Source: Ypsolopha sequella (lineage: Eukaryota > Arthropoda > Insecta > Lepidoptera > Ypsolophidae). From it: a stretch of 64,000 nt of DNA. A program made the position numbers and the translations under genes. The stretch lies in contig OW204011.1 in NCBI GenBank assembly GCA_934047225.1, forward strand, positions 12,226,339-12,290,338. The letters are read 5' to 3'. Every line of letters starts with the position of its first letter. Position 1 is the first letter of the stretch. Positions 21,025-30,423 of this stretch are shown piece by piece. Below the pieces are notes generated by a model. It saw only the letters and a list, made by a program, of their open reading frames with translations, did not search any database and was not told the origin of the DNA.

Positions 21025-21985
21025 TTAAATGTTACATGGTCTGTTCTGCAGTCCTTGCAGCGATGCCAAGTTGATTGGCGTTACGTGAAGATGCTGAAAT
21101 GTCTTTATGACTCCGCTACGATGTCTGTTCAAGTACAGGGTGTTCAATCAAGACCAATACACCTTCAGCGCGGCGTGAGACTGGGAGATGTTATTTCTCC
21201 AAAATTGTTTACCGCCGCGCTGGAGGACGTCTTTAAAATACTAGACTGGAATGGACGAGGCATAAACGTGAAGGTAAAATACATTTCACATCTTCGCTTT
21301 GCCGATGACATCGTGATTATGGTGGAATCGCTGCAAGAACTGGAGGAAATGCTGCGCAGCCTAAGCGATTCTTCTAGATGAGTGGGCCTGTGGATGAATT
21401 TGGACAAGACTAAGTTCATGTTCAACTGTCATGTCATCCAAAGGCCAGTAACCACTGCCAATGTCAGTATCGAAGTTTTTCAAAAATATGTTTACCTGGG
21501 TCAATTCATCCAGTTGGGTAAAAAAAAGAGGCCTGGGCAGCATTCGGGAAGTTACGTCACATATTTACGTCACCAATAGCGCAGTGCTTAAAGGCTAAAG
21601 TAATCAACTAGTGCGTCCTTCCGGTAATGACGTACGGCGCTGAGACATAGTCTCTTACCTATGGAAGCGGGCTATGCTTGGGATATCTCTGATGGATAAA
21701 ATTTGTCAGAGATCGAAAGTGACCAACGTAGCCTGCCGAATCAGTAAGTTAAAGTGGCTGTGGGCTGGCCATATTTGTTACCGACACGATAGCCGTTGGG
21801 GCTGAAACGCGTTGGAATGGAGACCACGTACAGCAAAGCGTAACGTAGGCCGACCTCGTGCCCACTGGACCGACGACCTGAAGGATGTTACGGGTAGCGG
21901 CTGGATGAGGATGACGCAGGACCGCTAAGAGTGGCGTGATATTGGAGAGGCCTATGTTCAGCACACACAGGCTGATGGATGGATT
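21025..21985 (+). pseudogene. RTE-clade LINE, 3' part of reverse transcriptase
   Basis: The frame from 21055 carries RT motifs HLQRGVRLGDVISPKLF and HLRFADDIVIM (the catalytic FADD), then, past a TGA at 21381, VGLWMNLDKTKFMF and KYVYLGQFIQLG. After frameshifts near 21530 the DNA still matches the RTE tail: TGGCTGTGGGCTGGCCAT and GCCGACCTCGTGCCCACTGG. It ends near GATGGATGGATTGTTAC. The endonuclease and the first RT motifs are missing (5' truncation). The clade call rests on the FADD-to-YLGQ spacing and the tail motif as I know them from insect RTE elements. Confidence 0.75.
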
Positions 21986-22040
21986 GTTACATACGATTAA
22001 TTAACTACCTAAGTTCCTAGATTCTTGTCTTACGTGGCCT

Positions 22041-22621
22041 TCAAAAATAATTGGGGGAACATTGTTCTACATTGGTGTGAATGTGACGCCGTTTGGCGTT
22101 TCTTATCACCTGGTTGCAGCGATTTCTTGCAGCTTTGAACCTACTCCAGTTCTCTTCAGTCGGGTCTTTTTTCTGTCTACGCCGTAGTCTATCCCAGTGT
22201 GCTATCCGTTTACGAATACTATCGGAGAGCCATGGAGCTGGAGCATGCTTCATTCGTACTGGACAAATTGGAGCATCGTAAAGTCGTAAAGGTCGGTAAC
22301 CAATTTATTAAAATGGTTGACCATGTCATTGATATTATGAAGACCCTCCAACTGAGACCAATCAACCTTGTTTGCATCAGCCAAGAGTTTTTCCCTGTCC
22401 ATATCTGCAAAATTACGCTGAAGAATGACTTTAGGCTTGACTTTGGGAATTTTTAACTTGTAAGAAGCGAAGATAAGGTCATGGTGAGAAAAACCAGCTG
22501 CCGTAAACTGGCCATGCGAAGCAATACGGTCAGGGCATGGGGTCATGACAAGATCCAGAAGTGTGTGAGAATCACCAATGTGATGAATGGCATCAAGAAA
22601 AGTTTTATAGAAAAGTTTCAT
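22041..22621 (-). pseudogene. LINE endonuclease/linker fragment
   Basis: Two overlapping minus-strand frames encode DAIHHIGDSHTLLDLVM and GFSHHDLIFASYKLKIPK (the H-D region closing an AP-type endonuclease), then WSQLEGLHNINDMVNHFN, and, in the next frame, PWLSDSIRKRIAHWDRLRRR, the basic linker before RT. The RT is absent downstream. Family is Jockey/CR1-like. It lies left of the BEL/Pao element, beyond about 200 bp of sequence that continues on that element's other side. Confidence 0.7.
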
Positions 22622-22828
22622 ACCTACCCGACCAAAATATATGAAGCAACAGATTTTTTTCTCGATTTCTCAATTCTTTTTTACGGAAAGTTGCTCGTAT
22701 GGACGAGTACTATCACCAGTTTTCAGCTTCGTATTGGTCGTGATATGGCTCCATTTATACACCAATGCTACGTGGCTCCAAGTCTAACGATATACACTTA
22801 ACTGATGACAAGATGGTAGCTAGGAGAG

Positions 22829-22939
22829 TGTTGGGGACTGATGCTAGTTTAAGGTTGAGGAAAACTTAGACAAGAATATCAGCTTTGCGAAAGTGTTATA
22901 ATGCAATTACCATGGTAACGTATTACAGAGTAAATCACA
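22829..22939 (-). repeat. 3' LTR of the BEL/Pao element
   Basis: This 111-bp repeat starts TGTTGGGGACTG and ends GTAAATCACA. The last codons of pol end just inside, at 22969, with a purine-rich stretch (CCCCAGGGGTGAAG on the minus strand) close by. Confidence 0.85.
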
Positions 22940-22968
22940 CATCAAAATATCACACAGAGTAAAAGTCT

Positions 22969-23445
22969 TTAACATTCTTCACCCCTGGGGCTTGAAGGCA
23001 GACGAACGTGTCGTAATACAGAGCGGCGGCGCACCGTGCCCCGTGATGTTCTCACGTCGACAACCCTCACTCGGCTATCGGCTCCAGGGTACACCGCTTC
23101 AATCCTTCCACGCGGCCAGTATCCTCTCTCAGAAGTTGGGTCAACGATAAGTACCACATCGTTGACTTGTAGCTGACTCTCGTCATTAGTAGGACTCATC
23201 GTTCTCGGTAATAAACAAGGGAGAACCTCTTTTAGCGATCTAGCCCAAAACATGTCAGCCAATCGTTTTGCCACACGCCACTGTTTTCTTGAGCATAGAT
23301 CAGTAGCATCCGACAAACCAGTAGGCAGATTCGATGATGTACCCAATAAAAAATTAAATGGGCTCAAAGCAACATCATCAGAGGAGCTTACCGAAACGTG
23401 TGTTAACGGGCGACTATTAACTATCGCTTCTACTTCGCACATCAA
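22969..23445 (-). pseudogene. BEL/Pao integrase C-terminal part (DUF5641-like)
   Basis: A 158-codon frame begins with MMCEVEAIVNSRPLTHVS, where the glutamate is the third integrase catalytic residue. It continues with SPFNFLLG, KQWRVAKRLADMFWAR, VNDVVLIVD and RGYWPRGRIEAVYPG, the C-terminal domain (DUF5641-like) typical of BEL/Pao. It ends shortly before the 3' LTR, so the pol 3' end is complete. Confidence 0.8.
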
Positions 23446-23458
23446 TGTCCTAAGAATT

Positions 23459-24300
23459 TCATCTCGTGGCGCTCTCTCTTTTAACCTTCAACGCTGTCTT
23501 TACGCTGCGAATGAGCTTTTCCCAGGCATCTCCCATATGTGGACTGAGAGTTGGGTTGAAATGCCAGTTAATTCTGTACTTAGAAGTCTTAGTCTGCAAG
23601 GACTTAAGTTCAACATCTGCTCCGCGTAAGTTTGTACCATTGTCAGAGTACAGACATCTGTTTGCCATCCTCGTCTTGTAGCCATTCTTCTTAAAGCCAT
23701 TATCAAACTGTCGGTAGACAGTGAGTGAACAATCTCAAGGTGAATGGCACGCACAGTCATACATGTGAATATTTACTCCGTACCTTTTTTCTCGCCTTCT
23801 TCCAACCGCAACATCAAAAGGTCCAAAAAGGTCTAGACCACAATGAAAAAATGGTCTACAACTATGCGCAACTCGACCTGCTGGTAAATCTCCTTGTCTT
23901 GGTGGTACAGGCATTGCTTTTCTAATGCAGCAAATTAAACATTTTGACGCTACATTTCTCACTGATGGTCGAAGATGTATAATCCATAACCTTTACCGAA
24001 GTTCATTGATGACCGTTTCATTGTTAGCGAGAGCAAACAGTTTGTGATAAAAGTTAATGATTAGATGCGAAACATGATGACAACCGTCAAGAATAGCGGG
24101 CCTTTTTAAGTCAATGCTAATATTTTCTGCAGCATCAATGCGTCCATGAATTCGTAGAACTCCTTCATTATCAAGGTAAGGTGAAAGCTTTGCAAGTTTA
24201 CTTTTCTTTGGAATAGGGTTGTTGTCTTTCAGGAGAGCTATCTCTTCAGGGAATGAATCACTTTGAGATTGCTTAAGTATCAAAACTTCGGCTCGATCTA
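23459..24300 (-). pseudogene. BEL/Pao integrase N-terminal and core region, frameshifted
   Basis: Pieces in at least three frames give the HHCC zinc part (CHHVSHLIINFYHKLF, then KCLICC), the core start (GLDLFGPFDV, first Asp) and the second Asp (YSDNGTNLRG), followed by WHFNPTLSPHMGDAWEKLI. Integrase inserts the DNA copy into the host genome. Several stops and shifts (near 23993, 23735 and 23670) make it non-functional as it stands. Confidence 0.75.
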
Positions 24301-24578
24301 GTTTTTTAAAATCAACTGTTGCACCTTTCTCCGAAACGTATCAATGGCTTGCAAAAGTGTGGCCGTAGCGTTTAAAAGCCGTATCCATGATGAAAATCTT
24401 GTACATTCAGGAATAGATGACTCAATAGGTGTTACAACGGTAACCACAGCTCCTTTCTTGAGCTCTAAATCTTCAACAGATCCCGATGTTTTAGTAAACA
24501 TTTTTCGAGACCACATAATCTCATCTTGTCTCAAAAACTTAGGACCGTGGAACCATTGATGATCAATATTGAAGATCG

Positions 24579-25010
24579 TCAACATTTTCTTTGGTCGCGA
24601 AGTCTGCGATTTAATTCGGATGGAACGTACCACCATTCCTCCAAATTGGTGAGTTCGTCGATCTCTCCGAGGCTGTTTGCAACATAGGGTTTGTAATTAC
24701 GTGCATCACTCATAATCCAAAAAAGAACCGTTGATGAATCTGTCCAAAAGAACCGCTGATCTGGCTTATGTGTATGTTCTTTTTCAATATTAGCAGCTAA
24801 TCTACAAGCCAGCACTGCTCCTTGTAGCTCCATGCGTGGTCTTAAAGGCGCGACTCTGCTTTTACTAGCTATGAAAGCAACATACACACTTGTGAAATAG
24901 AGAATTCGCCAGAATGCAACAGCAGCATAGGCTTGTGGTGAGGCGTCGCAAAAAACGTGTAGCTCTCGCTTAACGATAGCATCTACTGGAACCTTTTCTG
25001 CCACATTCAA
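24579..25010 (-). pseudogene. BEL/Pao RNase H domain
   Basis: Just past the stop at 25017 the frame continues: LHVFCDASPQAYAAVAFW (first catalytic Asp in CDAS), RPRMELQGAVLACRLA (Glu) and FFWTDSSTVLFWI (Asp in TDSS), the RNase H triad order in BEL/Pao. It ends in a frameshift at about 24600, after WWYVPSELN. RNase H removes the RNA template. Confidence 0.75.
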
Positions 25011-25016
25011 GTACCA

Positions 25017-25995
25017 TCAGGGAATGCGCAGCGACTTTATATTCTCAACAATCTTTAACCATTTTTGCCATTTCGCAAATTCTTCATCTTTGACTGGTTC
25101 GTCCCAAGCTAATCCACTTCTCCAGACATCTTGAAGCAGAATTTTTGACTTTATGGATATTGGTGCCAGAAAACCTTGAACGTCAAAAACTGACATAACG
25201 ACGCTTAGCATCTCGCGCTTAGTTGGTCGTTTTAAACAGTTGAGTATATCTTTACTAATGCGTTTGAGTGAAGAATTAAATCCTAGTACATCTTCGGCTG
25301 GAAACCAGTAAAGTCCTAGTGTCCTTTCGCCCTCGCTTGCTCCTTCGATATTAAACTTAACGGCGCTCGGGCCTAAATCTTCATCAGGTAAACTCGCTAG
25401 AACCGCCTTACTGTTACTGGTCCAATTCCGTATCTCAAAACCTCCCTTTTTGTGAATGTTTCTCACGTCTTGAACCAATAGAATGGCTTCTTCCTCAGTG
25501 TCAATACTGTCCATCAAATCATCAACATAATGATTATGAACAATGCTTCTAACAGCGCAAGGCTTCTCTTTCTCATATTGCATGGCATTTTTGTTTTTGA
25601 CATATTGTGCCACAAAGGGAGAACAGCATGCTCCGAAAATCAGAGAGTTCATGACATATTTTGCAGGTGGTTTATTACTGTTGAAATTATCTCTCCAGAA
25701 AAAACGTAGGGCATCTTGATCTTCCTTTCTAATTTGAACTCTAAGAAACATATCTTTGATATCGCCGGTCACTGCAACGCGATGCTCTCTGAATCTGAAC
25801 AAGCTTCCCATACGTGAAACTAGTAAATCTGGACCCTGAAGTACTTCAGACTTCGCAGCGGCATCAAAAACTAGTCGTAGTTTCTTTTTGTTAGGATTGT
25901 CAACTCCAAAATGGGGCAAATACCAAATTCGATCGAGTACAGACACATTATCATCAGGTTCTTCACAGAGGTGTGCATAAATTATTCTCAAGCAG
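25017..25995 (-). pseudogene. BEL/Pao reverse transcriptase domain
   Basis: The frame resumes after the shift: WYLPHFGVDNPNKKKLRLVF, AVTGDIKDMFLRVQIRKED, MNSLIFGACCSPFVAQYV, and the catalytic NHYVDDLMDS (YVDD), then RTLGLYWFPAEDVLGF and a thumb-like region up to a stop at 25017. It copies the element RNA to DNA in the cytoplasmic particle. Homologous motifs are in the 13.7-16.4 kb fragment, which is a different, more degraded copy (YMDD). Confidence 0.85.
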
Positions 25996-28638
25996 ATGTT
26001 GTACTCTTTCACGGTATCGAGCTTGGAAATCTGGGTTTAAGCGCATCTTTTTCTCTACGCCTTGAAGTCGCATGTATGCAGAAGGATAAGAATCTTTCAT
26101 CTTTAACGAATCATCTTTCCACGGGAGACCAACTTCCCAGTGGTCATCAACTTGTTTAGACGTAGCATCAAGTATTTTCAAAGCTCTTACATCCTCTGAG
26201 CACTGTCGAGGCTTGGCGCTGATTCCAAGAGAATCTAGTGCATATGAGCGTTTGACAAGATCATTTAGTTCTCCTAAACTACTTTCGCGTTCGTCAGAGC
26301 TGGTTATGAACAGCGTACAAGCATTGGTAACTCCATGTGGACGACGTTTCATTAATGATTTTCCATGAACAGACCAACCTAGAACAGTACGAGTTGCACT
26401 AGGGTTGCCTTCTATAATCTCCAGTGGCACCAGCAGGTGATAGTTGTCCTGACCGATTATCATTAAGGGCTTCATGGGATCGGAACATAGAACATCTTTG
26501 ATTTCATTCAAATATTCATACCTGTCTTGTTGAAAATATTGATTCGGTAGGTTAATGTCTTTAACTGAACGTGCTAATATCTTAAAGCGGTCAGAATTTC
26601 CTCCAGAGACCTCAAATGTCATTAGCTCCGATTGACAGACTAGAATACTACTATCCCAAGCTCCACGTAGTCGTAAACTTTCAGTGCGACCTTTCAATCC
26701 AGCTTGCTCGGCAACCCTATCATCAATCATCGTGATGGTGGAACCGTCGTCTAAGAGGGCATCAGTAACGACGTCACCATTAGGGCCATTGATCCGGACG
26801 CGAACATATTTCAGGAGCACGTGTGAAGGTAAGATTGAGTCTGATGTAGTTGCACTTTCTGAGTGTGTAACGTTTGCTACACATGCGTTAGAAGAGTCTT
26901 CATTCTCGAGAAATTCAAAGGCTGCACGTTTACTGGGGTCCACCTTGTCAGAAGGTTCATCCATGGTAACATTAGCAGACCTCTCAGTTGTCTTAATTGG
27001 CCAGTGAAGAATTACGTGATGTGGTAATCCGCAGTTATCAATGTTACATATCGGTGCATCACATACGTTTTTGTCATGATCGGAAATTAGGCATTTTGGG
27101 CAAAATCGACTTCTACGTACGAAAGACCACTTATCTTTCCGAAGGGCGCGTTTAAACTTTGGACAGTCAGTTATAACATGATCAGAGCGCTTGAAGCAGA
27201 AACGGCATTTCGTCGCGTCTTTTTTCGTAGCACTCGTCGGTGCTTCCTTTGATTGTGTTAGCACTAGGTGACGCTGTTTCTGAAAATTATAATGAGTTTG
27301 AATCACTTCAGTCTTTCTTTGAATAGAAGGAACATGCAGTAAAGATACGCCGATATTGGAAATCTTTTGCGCTTCTTTATCTAAAAATTCCGATAAGAGC
27401 TCCATGCGAGTTATACTAAAACTTTTGTCGCTATGTTCGTGTGCATAGTCCACCCAACGTGTGATCAAAGCACATGGTAACTTAGATAGTATTACCGACG
27501 TAAGTTCGGGACTCCTTAGATAATCATTTTGCTTTATGGCTTTGACAGCAGCGACGCAATTTTTTATTTTGATAGAAAATGTCACGATGTCATTGTGATA
27601 TGACGTAGACAATGACGGAATTTTTCGAATTTGGCTAACAATTTTTGTAATTATAATTTCAGGTCGGCCGAAACGTAATTTCAAAGTTTGCATGATATTT
27701 TCAGCACAAACATTTCCCATGAGAAGTGCAGCAACACATTCTTTCGCTTCACCTTGCAGACTTTTACGTAAACGACAAAGATTCTCTACGTTAGAAAACT
27801 GGCATACCTGCGTGGACTCCTCGTAGAAACTTTCATAACAAATCCACTCCAAAGGGTCTCCTCTGAACGTAGGCAGCTCCTTAGGTGTCGCAATACGACT
27901 CATCAACTTATCAGAAACATTCGCTTGTTGAGAATTACGAGCGCAACCTAAAGCTAAATTATGCACTGCATCAGCTAACTTAAGTATTGCATGGCTTTGA
28001 ACATTACCTTGGGCTAAAGGGGCTGACATTTTTGGGGCAGAAGAGGCTAAACGTACATCGTCATCATGAGTAGTAGGAACTGTTTGACAATCATCTTGTT
28101 CAGCGGGGGCACCGAGGTTTAAGTAACGCATATTTTGTGTCGCAGTGGTGTGTTGAATATTAACATTCTGTCGCGCTACCCATTTCTCAGTCCTTCGTGC
28201 TGACGACGTCACATTAGAACCTTCACGAAGTCGTCGATCCTCAATTTCTGCTAAGCTGGCACTAGGTCTCTTTTCCACAATTTCAGCTTGCAACTTTGCC
28301 TCCTCTAGCTTGGATTTTTCTCTTGTTTCTTGTATCTTCGCACGCATCCTGACCTCCTCCAACTTAGCTTCTGCCTCTGGAGCCGCGATGAACAAGCGTG
28401 CTTTCTCTTCGGCAGCCTCTAATTCGAGTTGTTTCCTCACCACATCGACGGATAAAACTGACATCTTGGAACTAGATACTGATGATCTGCTGCTGCTAGG
28501 CTGATTACATACTGGGTTGGAGCTATCGGGAATATTATCATGGCTCGTTTTGCTGGTGGATGACAGTTGTCGTGCGAGTTGACTTTCGCTTCGAGCCTTT
28601 GCTCTTGTTAACATTCTGGTGATAATCTTGTACCTCAA
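25963..28638 (-). CDS. BEL/Pao gag, protease and start of reverse transcriptase
   Basis: An 891-codon frame. Residues about 60-150 are charged and coiled-coil-like (many E/K/A). A DUF1759-type gag region follows (LPTFRGDPLEWICYESFYEE and GRPEIIITKI). Two zinc knuckles come next, CRFCFKRSDHVITDC and CPKCLISDHDKNVC, which bind retroelement RNA. The aspartic protease follows (ALLDDGSTITMIDD, with the D-D-G loop in place of the common D-S/T-G). The frame then enters the pre-RT region (DDHWEVGLPWKDDS) and stops at LENNLCTPL because of a frameshift near 25990. Gag forms particles, and the protease cuts the polyprotein. The start is 28 bases inside the 5' LTR end, close to the primer site. Confidence 0.85.
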   Translation of the reverse strand: MRYKIITRMLTRAKARSESQLARQLSSTSKTSHDNIPDSSNPVCNQPSSSRSSVSSSKMSVLSVDVVRKQLELEAAEEKARLFIAAPEAEAKLEEVRMRAKIQETREKSKLEEAKLQAEIVEKRPSASLAEIEDRRLREGSNVTSSARRTEKWVARQNVNIQHTTATQNMRYLNLGAPAEQDDCQTVPTTHDDDVRLASSAPKMSAPLAQGNVQSHAILKLADAVHNLALGCARNSQQANVSDKLMSRIATPKELPTFRGDPLEWICYESFYEESTQVCQFSNVENLCRLRKSLQGEAKECVAALLMGNVCAENIMQTLKLRFGRPEIIITKIVSQIRKIPSLSTSYHNDIVTFSIKIKNCVAAVKAIKQNDYLRSPELTSVILSKLPCALITRWVDYAHEHSDKSFSITRMELLSEFLDKEAQKISNIGVSLLHVPSIQRKTEVIQTHYNFQKQRHLVLTQSKEAPTSATKKDATKCRFCFKRSDHVITDCPKFKRALRKDKWSFVRRSRFCPKCLISDHDKNVCDAPICNIDNCGLPHHVILHWPIKTTERSANVTMDEPSDKVDPSKRAAFEFLENEDSSNACVANVTHSESATTSDSILPSHVLLKYVRVRINGPNGDVVTDALLDDGSTITMIDDRVAEQAGLKGRTESLRLRGAWDSSILVCQSELMTFEVSGGNSDRFKILARSVKDINLPNQYFQQDRYEYLNEIKDVLCSDPMKPLMIIGQDNYHLLVPLEIIEGNPSATRTVLGWSVHGKSLMKRRPHGVTNACTLFITSSDERESSLGELNDLVKRSYALDSLGISAKPRQCSEDVRALKILDATSKQVDDHWEVGLPWKDDSLKMKDSYPSAYMRLQGVEKKMRLNPDFQARYRERVQHLLENNLCTPL

Positions 28639-28644
28639 TACTTC

Positions 28645-28662
28645 GTTTGCTCGAATGGACCA
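28645..28662 (-). promoter_or_regulatory. tRNA primer-binding site of the BEL/Pao element
   Basis: Three bases inside the 5' LTR the minus strand reads TGGTCCATTCGAGC, the complement of a tRNA 3' end finishing in CCA. Position and form fit the minus-strand primer site; I cannot say which tRNA. Confidence 0.6.
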
Positions 28663-28665
28663 CGA

Positions 28666-29740
28666 TGTTGGGGACTGATGCTAGTTTAAGGTTGAGGAAA
28701 ACTTAGACAAGAATATCAGCTTTGCGAAAGTGTTATAATGCAATTCGCGTAGCTTAATTAAAAAAGTTTTTTTTTAATTTTTTTTTTTAGAGAATTTACG
28801 CGCTTTTAGATCATAGTTTTCAATATTATGGTATTTAAATTAGTCATTATTTATTTATGATTTTTTAAAGAATTTCCGGACTTTTGCCTTGCTTGTAAAA
28901 AAAAAAACTGTCATCCACAGAGTACTGTATTGCTACATCTGGCAATAAAAAATCAAACAACGAAACTATGTTGAGTGTTACCAACGTCTGCAAAAAAAAA
29001 CCCTAAACTGTACTTTGTCAGTCACAAGAGGTGCCTATTAATCACGTGACGTATATTTGGCTGAAATTTAACGCCCTACCATCTCGGTTATTAAATTTTA
29101 AAAGGCAAATAAACTAGTAGTTCGCCCCGAACTATGAACTCGCAATTCGAACTTGACCGATTTGGCTCGAACTTAAAAATTCAAATTTCATGACGTTCCG
29201 ATCAACGATACTCGAGTTATGGTCGGACAAACACACAACAATTCATATATACATACATACATACATAATTATTTTTGGTATCTCTCATGTATGATTGTCA
29301 ATATTAATCCATCACATAAATTGTTGTCATCAAAAATTATATTTATTTTAATAATGCATTACTTCATAACAAATAAAACTAACCGATCAATCTGGGATTT
29401 CGTAACAAGACAGCAATACTTACTGCGTTCAGTTATATTTATACCGTGACCCAGACATGGACTTCATGTTCTGTTCTGTGACTCTGATAGTAATATTTTT
29501 TAACCTGATGGCAAGCGACACATTTCTATACAGCCTTCAGTCAAGTGACGTCACACGAAGGTCAAATGAAAGTTGCAAGCTTTTTCGTAGAAATATTCAT
29601 CATCATGAGGTTTTTCAAAACAAAAGTTCTAAAATACGGCTTATTAAACCTAAATCTCGAAATGGTTTTCGAATTAACACACCTTAACATATTTTAATCT
29701 ATGCGAATTACCATGGTAACGTAGTACAGAGTAAATAACA
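28666..29740 (-). repeat. 5' LTR of the BEL/Pao element, interrupted
   Basis: The LTR halves 28666-28745 and 29710-29740 together equal the 111-bp 3' LTR with two differences. They are separated by the 28746-29705 insertion and its duplicated AATT. Confidence 0.85.
28746..29705. mobile_element. Non-autonomous DNA element, 960 bp, inside the BEL/Pao 5' LTR
   Basis: It is flanked by AATT on both sides (28742-28745 and 29706-29709). Removing it and one AATT restores an LTR matching the other copy. The ends are imperfect inverted repeats: CGCGTAGCTTAA on the left; the complement of the right end reads CGCATAGATTAA. Inside are A/T runs, a stretch CGAACTTGACCGATTTGGCT, and (ACAT)n at 29249-29267. 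No transposase is present. The superfamily is unknown to me. Confidence 0.65.
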
Positions 29741-29825
29741 GAGAGTGTTAGTGGACCGTTTGCAGAGGGTCACCAGCCACGACGCTACAAGTTCCTTCAT
29801 CAGCTCCAAGTGTATATACACTTAC

Positions 29826-29997
29826 CTGATGACATGATGTTGTCTGCAATGTTAGAAGGCAGTCTGTGGAGGATCACTCGCCACAGTACTACTTGTTCCT
29901 TTATCATCTCCAAGTCTATTGATTTGCAAGTGTCTTCTCTAATGTCACTCTTGATAACTTGCCCAAAGTTATTGTCAGCAATATTGTCAAGTTCAGT
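29826..29997 (-). CDS. Putative internal exon of an unrecognised host gene
   Basis: A 172-bp segment is open in only one frame (57 codons; contains DNIADNNFGQVIKSDI and MIKEQVVLWRVILHRLP). It is bounded by an acceptor (TTAATTTCAG) and a strong donor (CAG/GTAAGTG). On the minus strand, about 100 bp downstream a diverged copy of its second half follows (LELMKELVASWLVTLCK), containing the BEL/Pao target site and lacking the donor GT (CAG/TTAAGT). This suggests an ancient tandem exon-end duplication. I do not recognise the protein; it is helical-looking and hydrophilic. It could also be part of an unknown element. Confidence 0.35.
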
Positions 29998-30009
29998 CTG
30001 AAATTAACA

Positions 30010-30423
30010 AGTGTATGAAATTTTCCCTAGCACAGGTGAAACTACTGTCGGTTGTCGTTATCATTTTACAAGACGCGTTATGGTTTTAGTACTCAATAAA
30101 ACAAAAGATAACCTAAATATGCTTAAGTTTTGGTGGCCACTTTTCGGCATAGCTCAAGGGCGACCAGGCTAATCCAGATGCTAAATTATCTATCACAACA
30201 TCGCCCCACACCGACAATGCCCCACTTTCTTGTAGAGCCTTATTGAGGCTCCACTTTCAGCCTGGTGAGACTTTGAGGTCGCCGGCGACCTCAAAAGACG
30301 TCACACATAGGATACTCCACGCTTCACTAAGCTTGTTGTGTCGTTTTTGTGTGGAGTTTTCATAAACTACATCATTATCACCACAATCATCACCATTCGC
30401 GTCGTTGTCATCATAATTTTTTT
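30010..30423. other. No gene; perfect palindrome at 30272-30295
   Basis: The stretch holds the palindrome TTTGAGGTCGCC/GGCGACCTCAAA, a strong small hairpin. No coding frame is supported. Its right end runs into the LINE tail at 30424. Confidence 0.35.

Larger units (their letters stand above)
22829..29740 (-). mobile_element. BEL/Pao LTR retrotransposon with target duplication and nested insert
   Basis: Short LTRs (22829-22939 and 28666-28745 plus 29710-29740) begin TGTTGGGGACTG and end in ACA. They match at about 109 of 111 positions. The flanks carry GAGAG (22824-22828 and 29741-29745), a five-base target duplication as usual for BEL/Pao. Between them lie gag, protease, RT, RNase H and integrase in order on the minus strand. 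The high LTR identity implies a fairly recent insertion, yet the coding region has frameshifts and stops, so it is not autonomous. A 960-bp element sits inside the 5' LTR. Confidence 0.9.

Noticed and set aside
30272..30295. Operator-like perfect palindrome
   Set aside because: A single 24-bp palindrome in repeat-rich DNA; no nearby gene start or second site.
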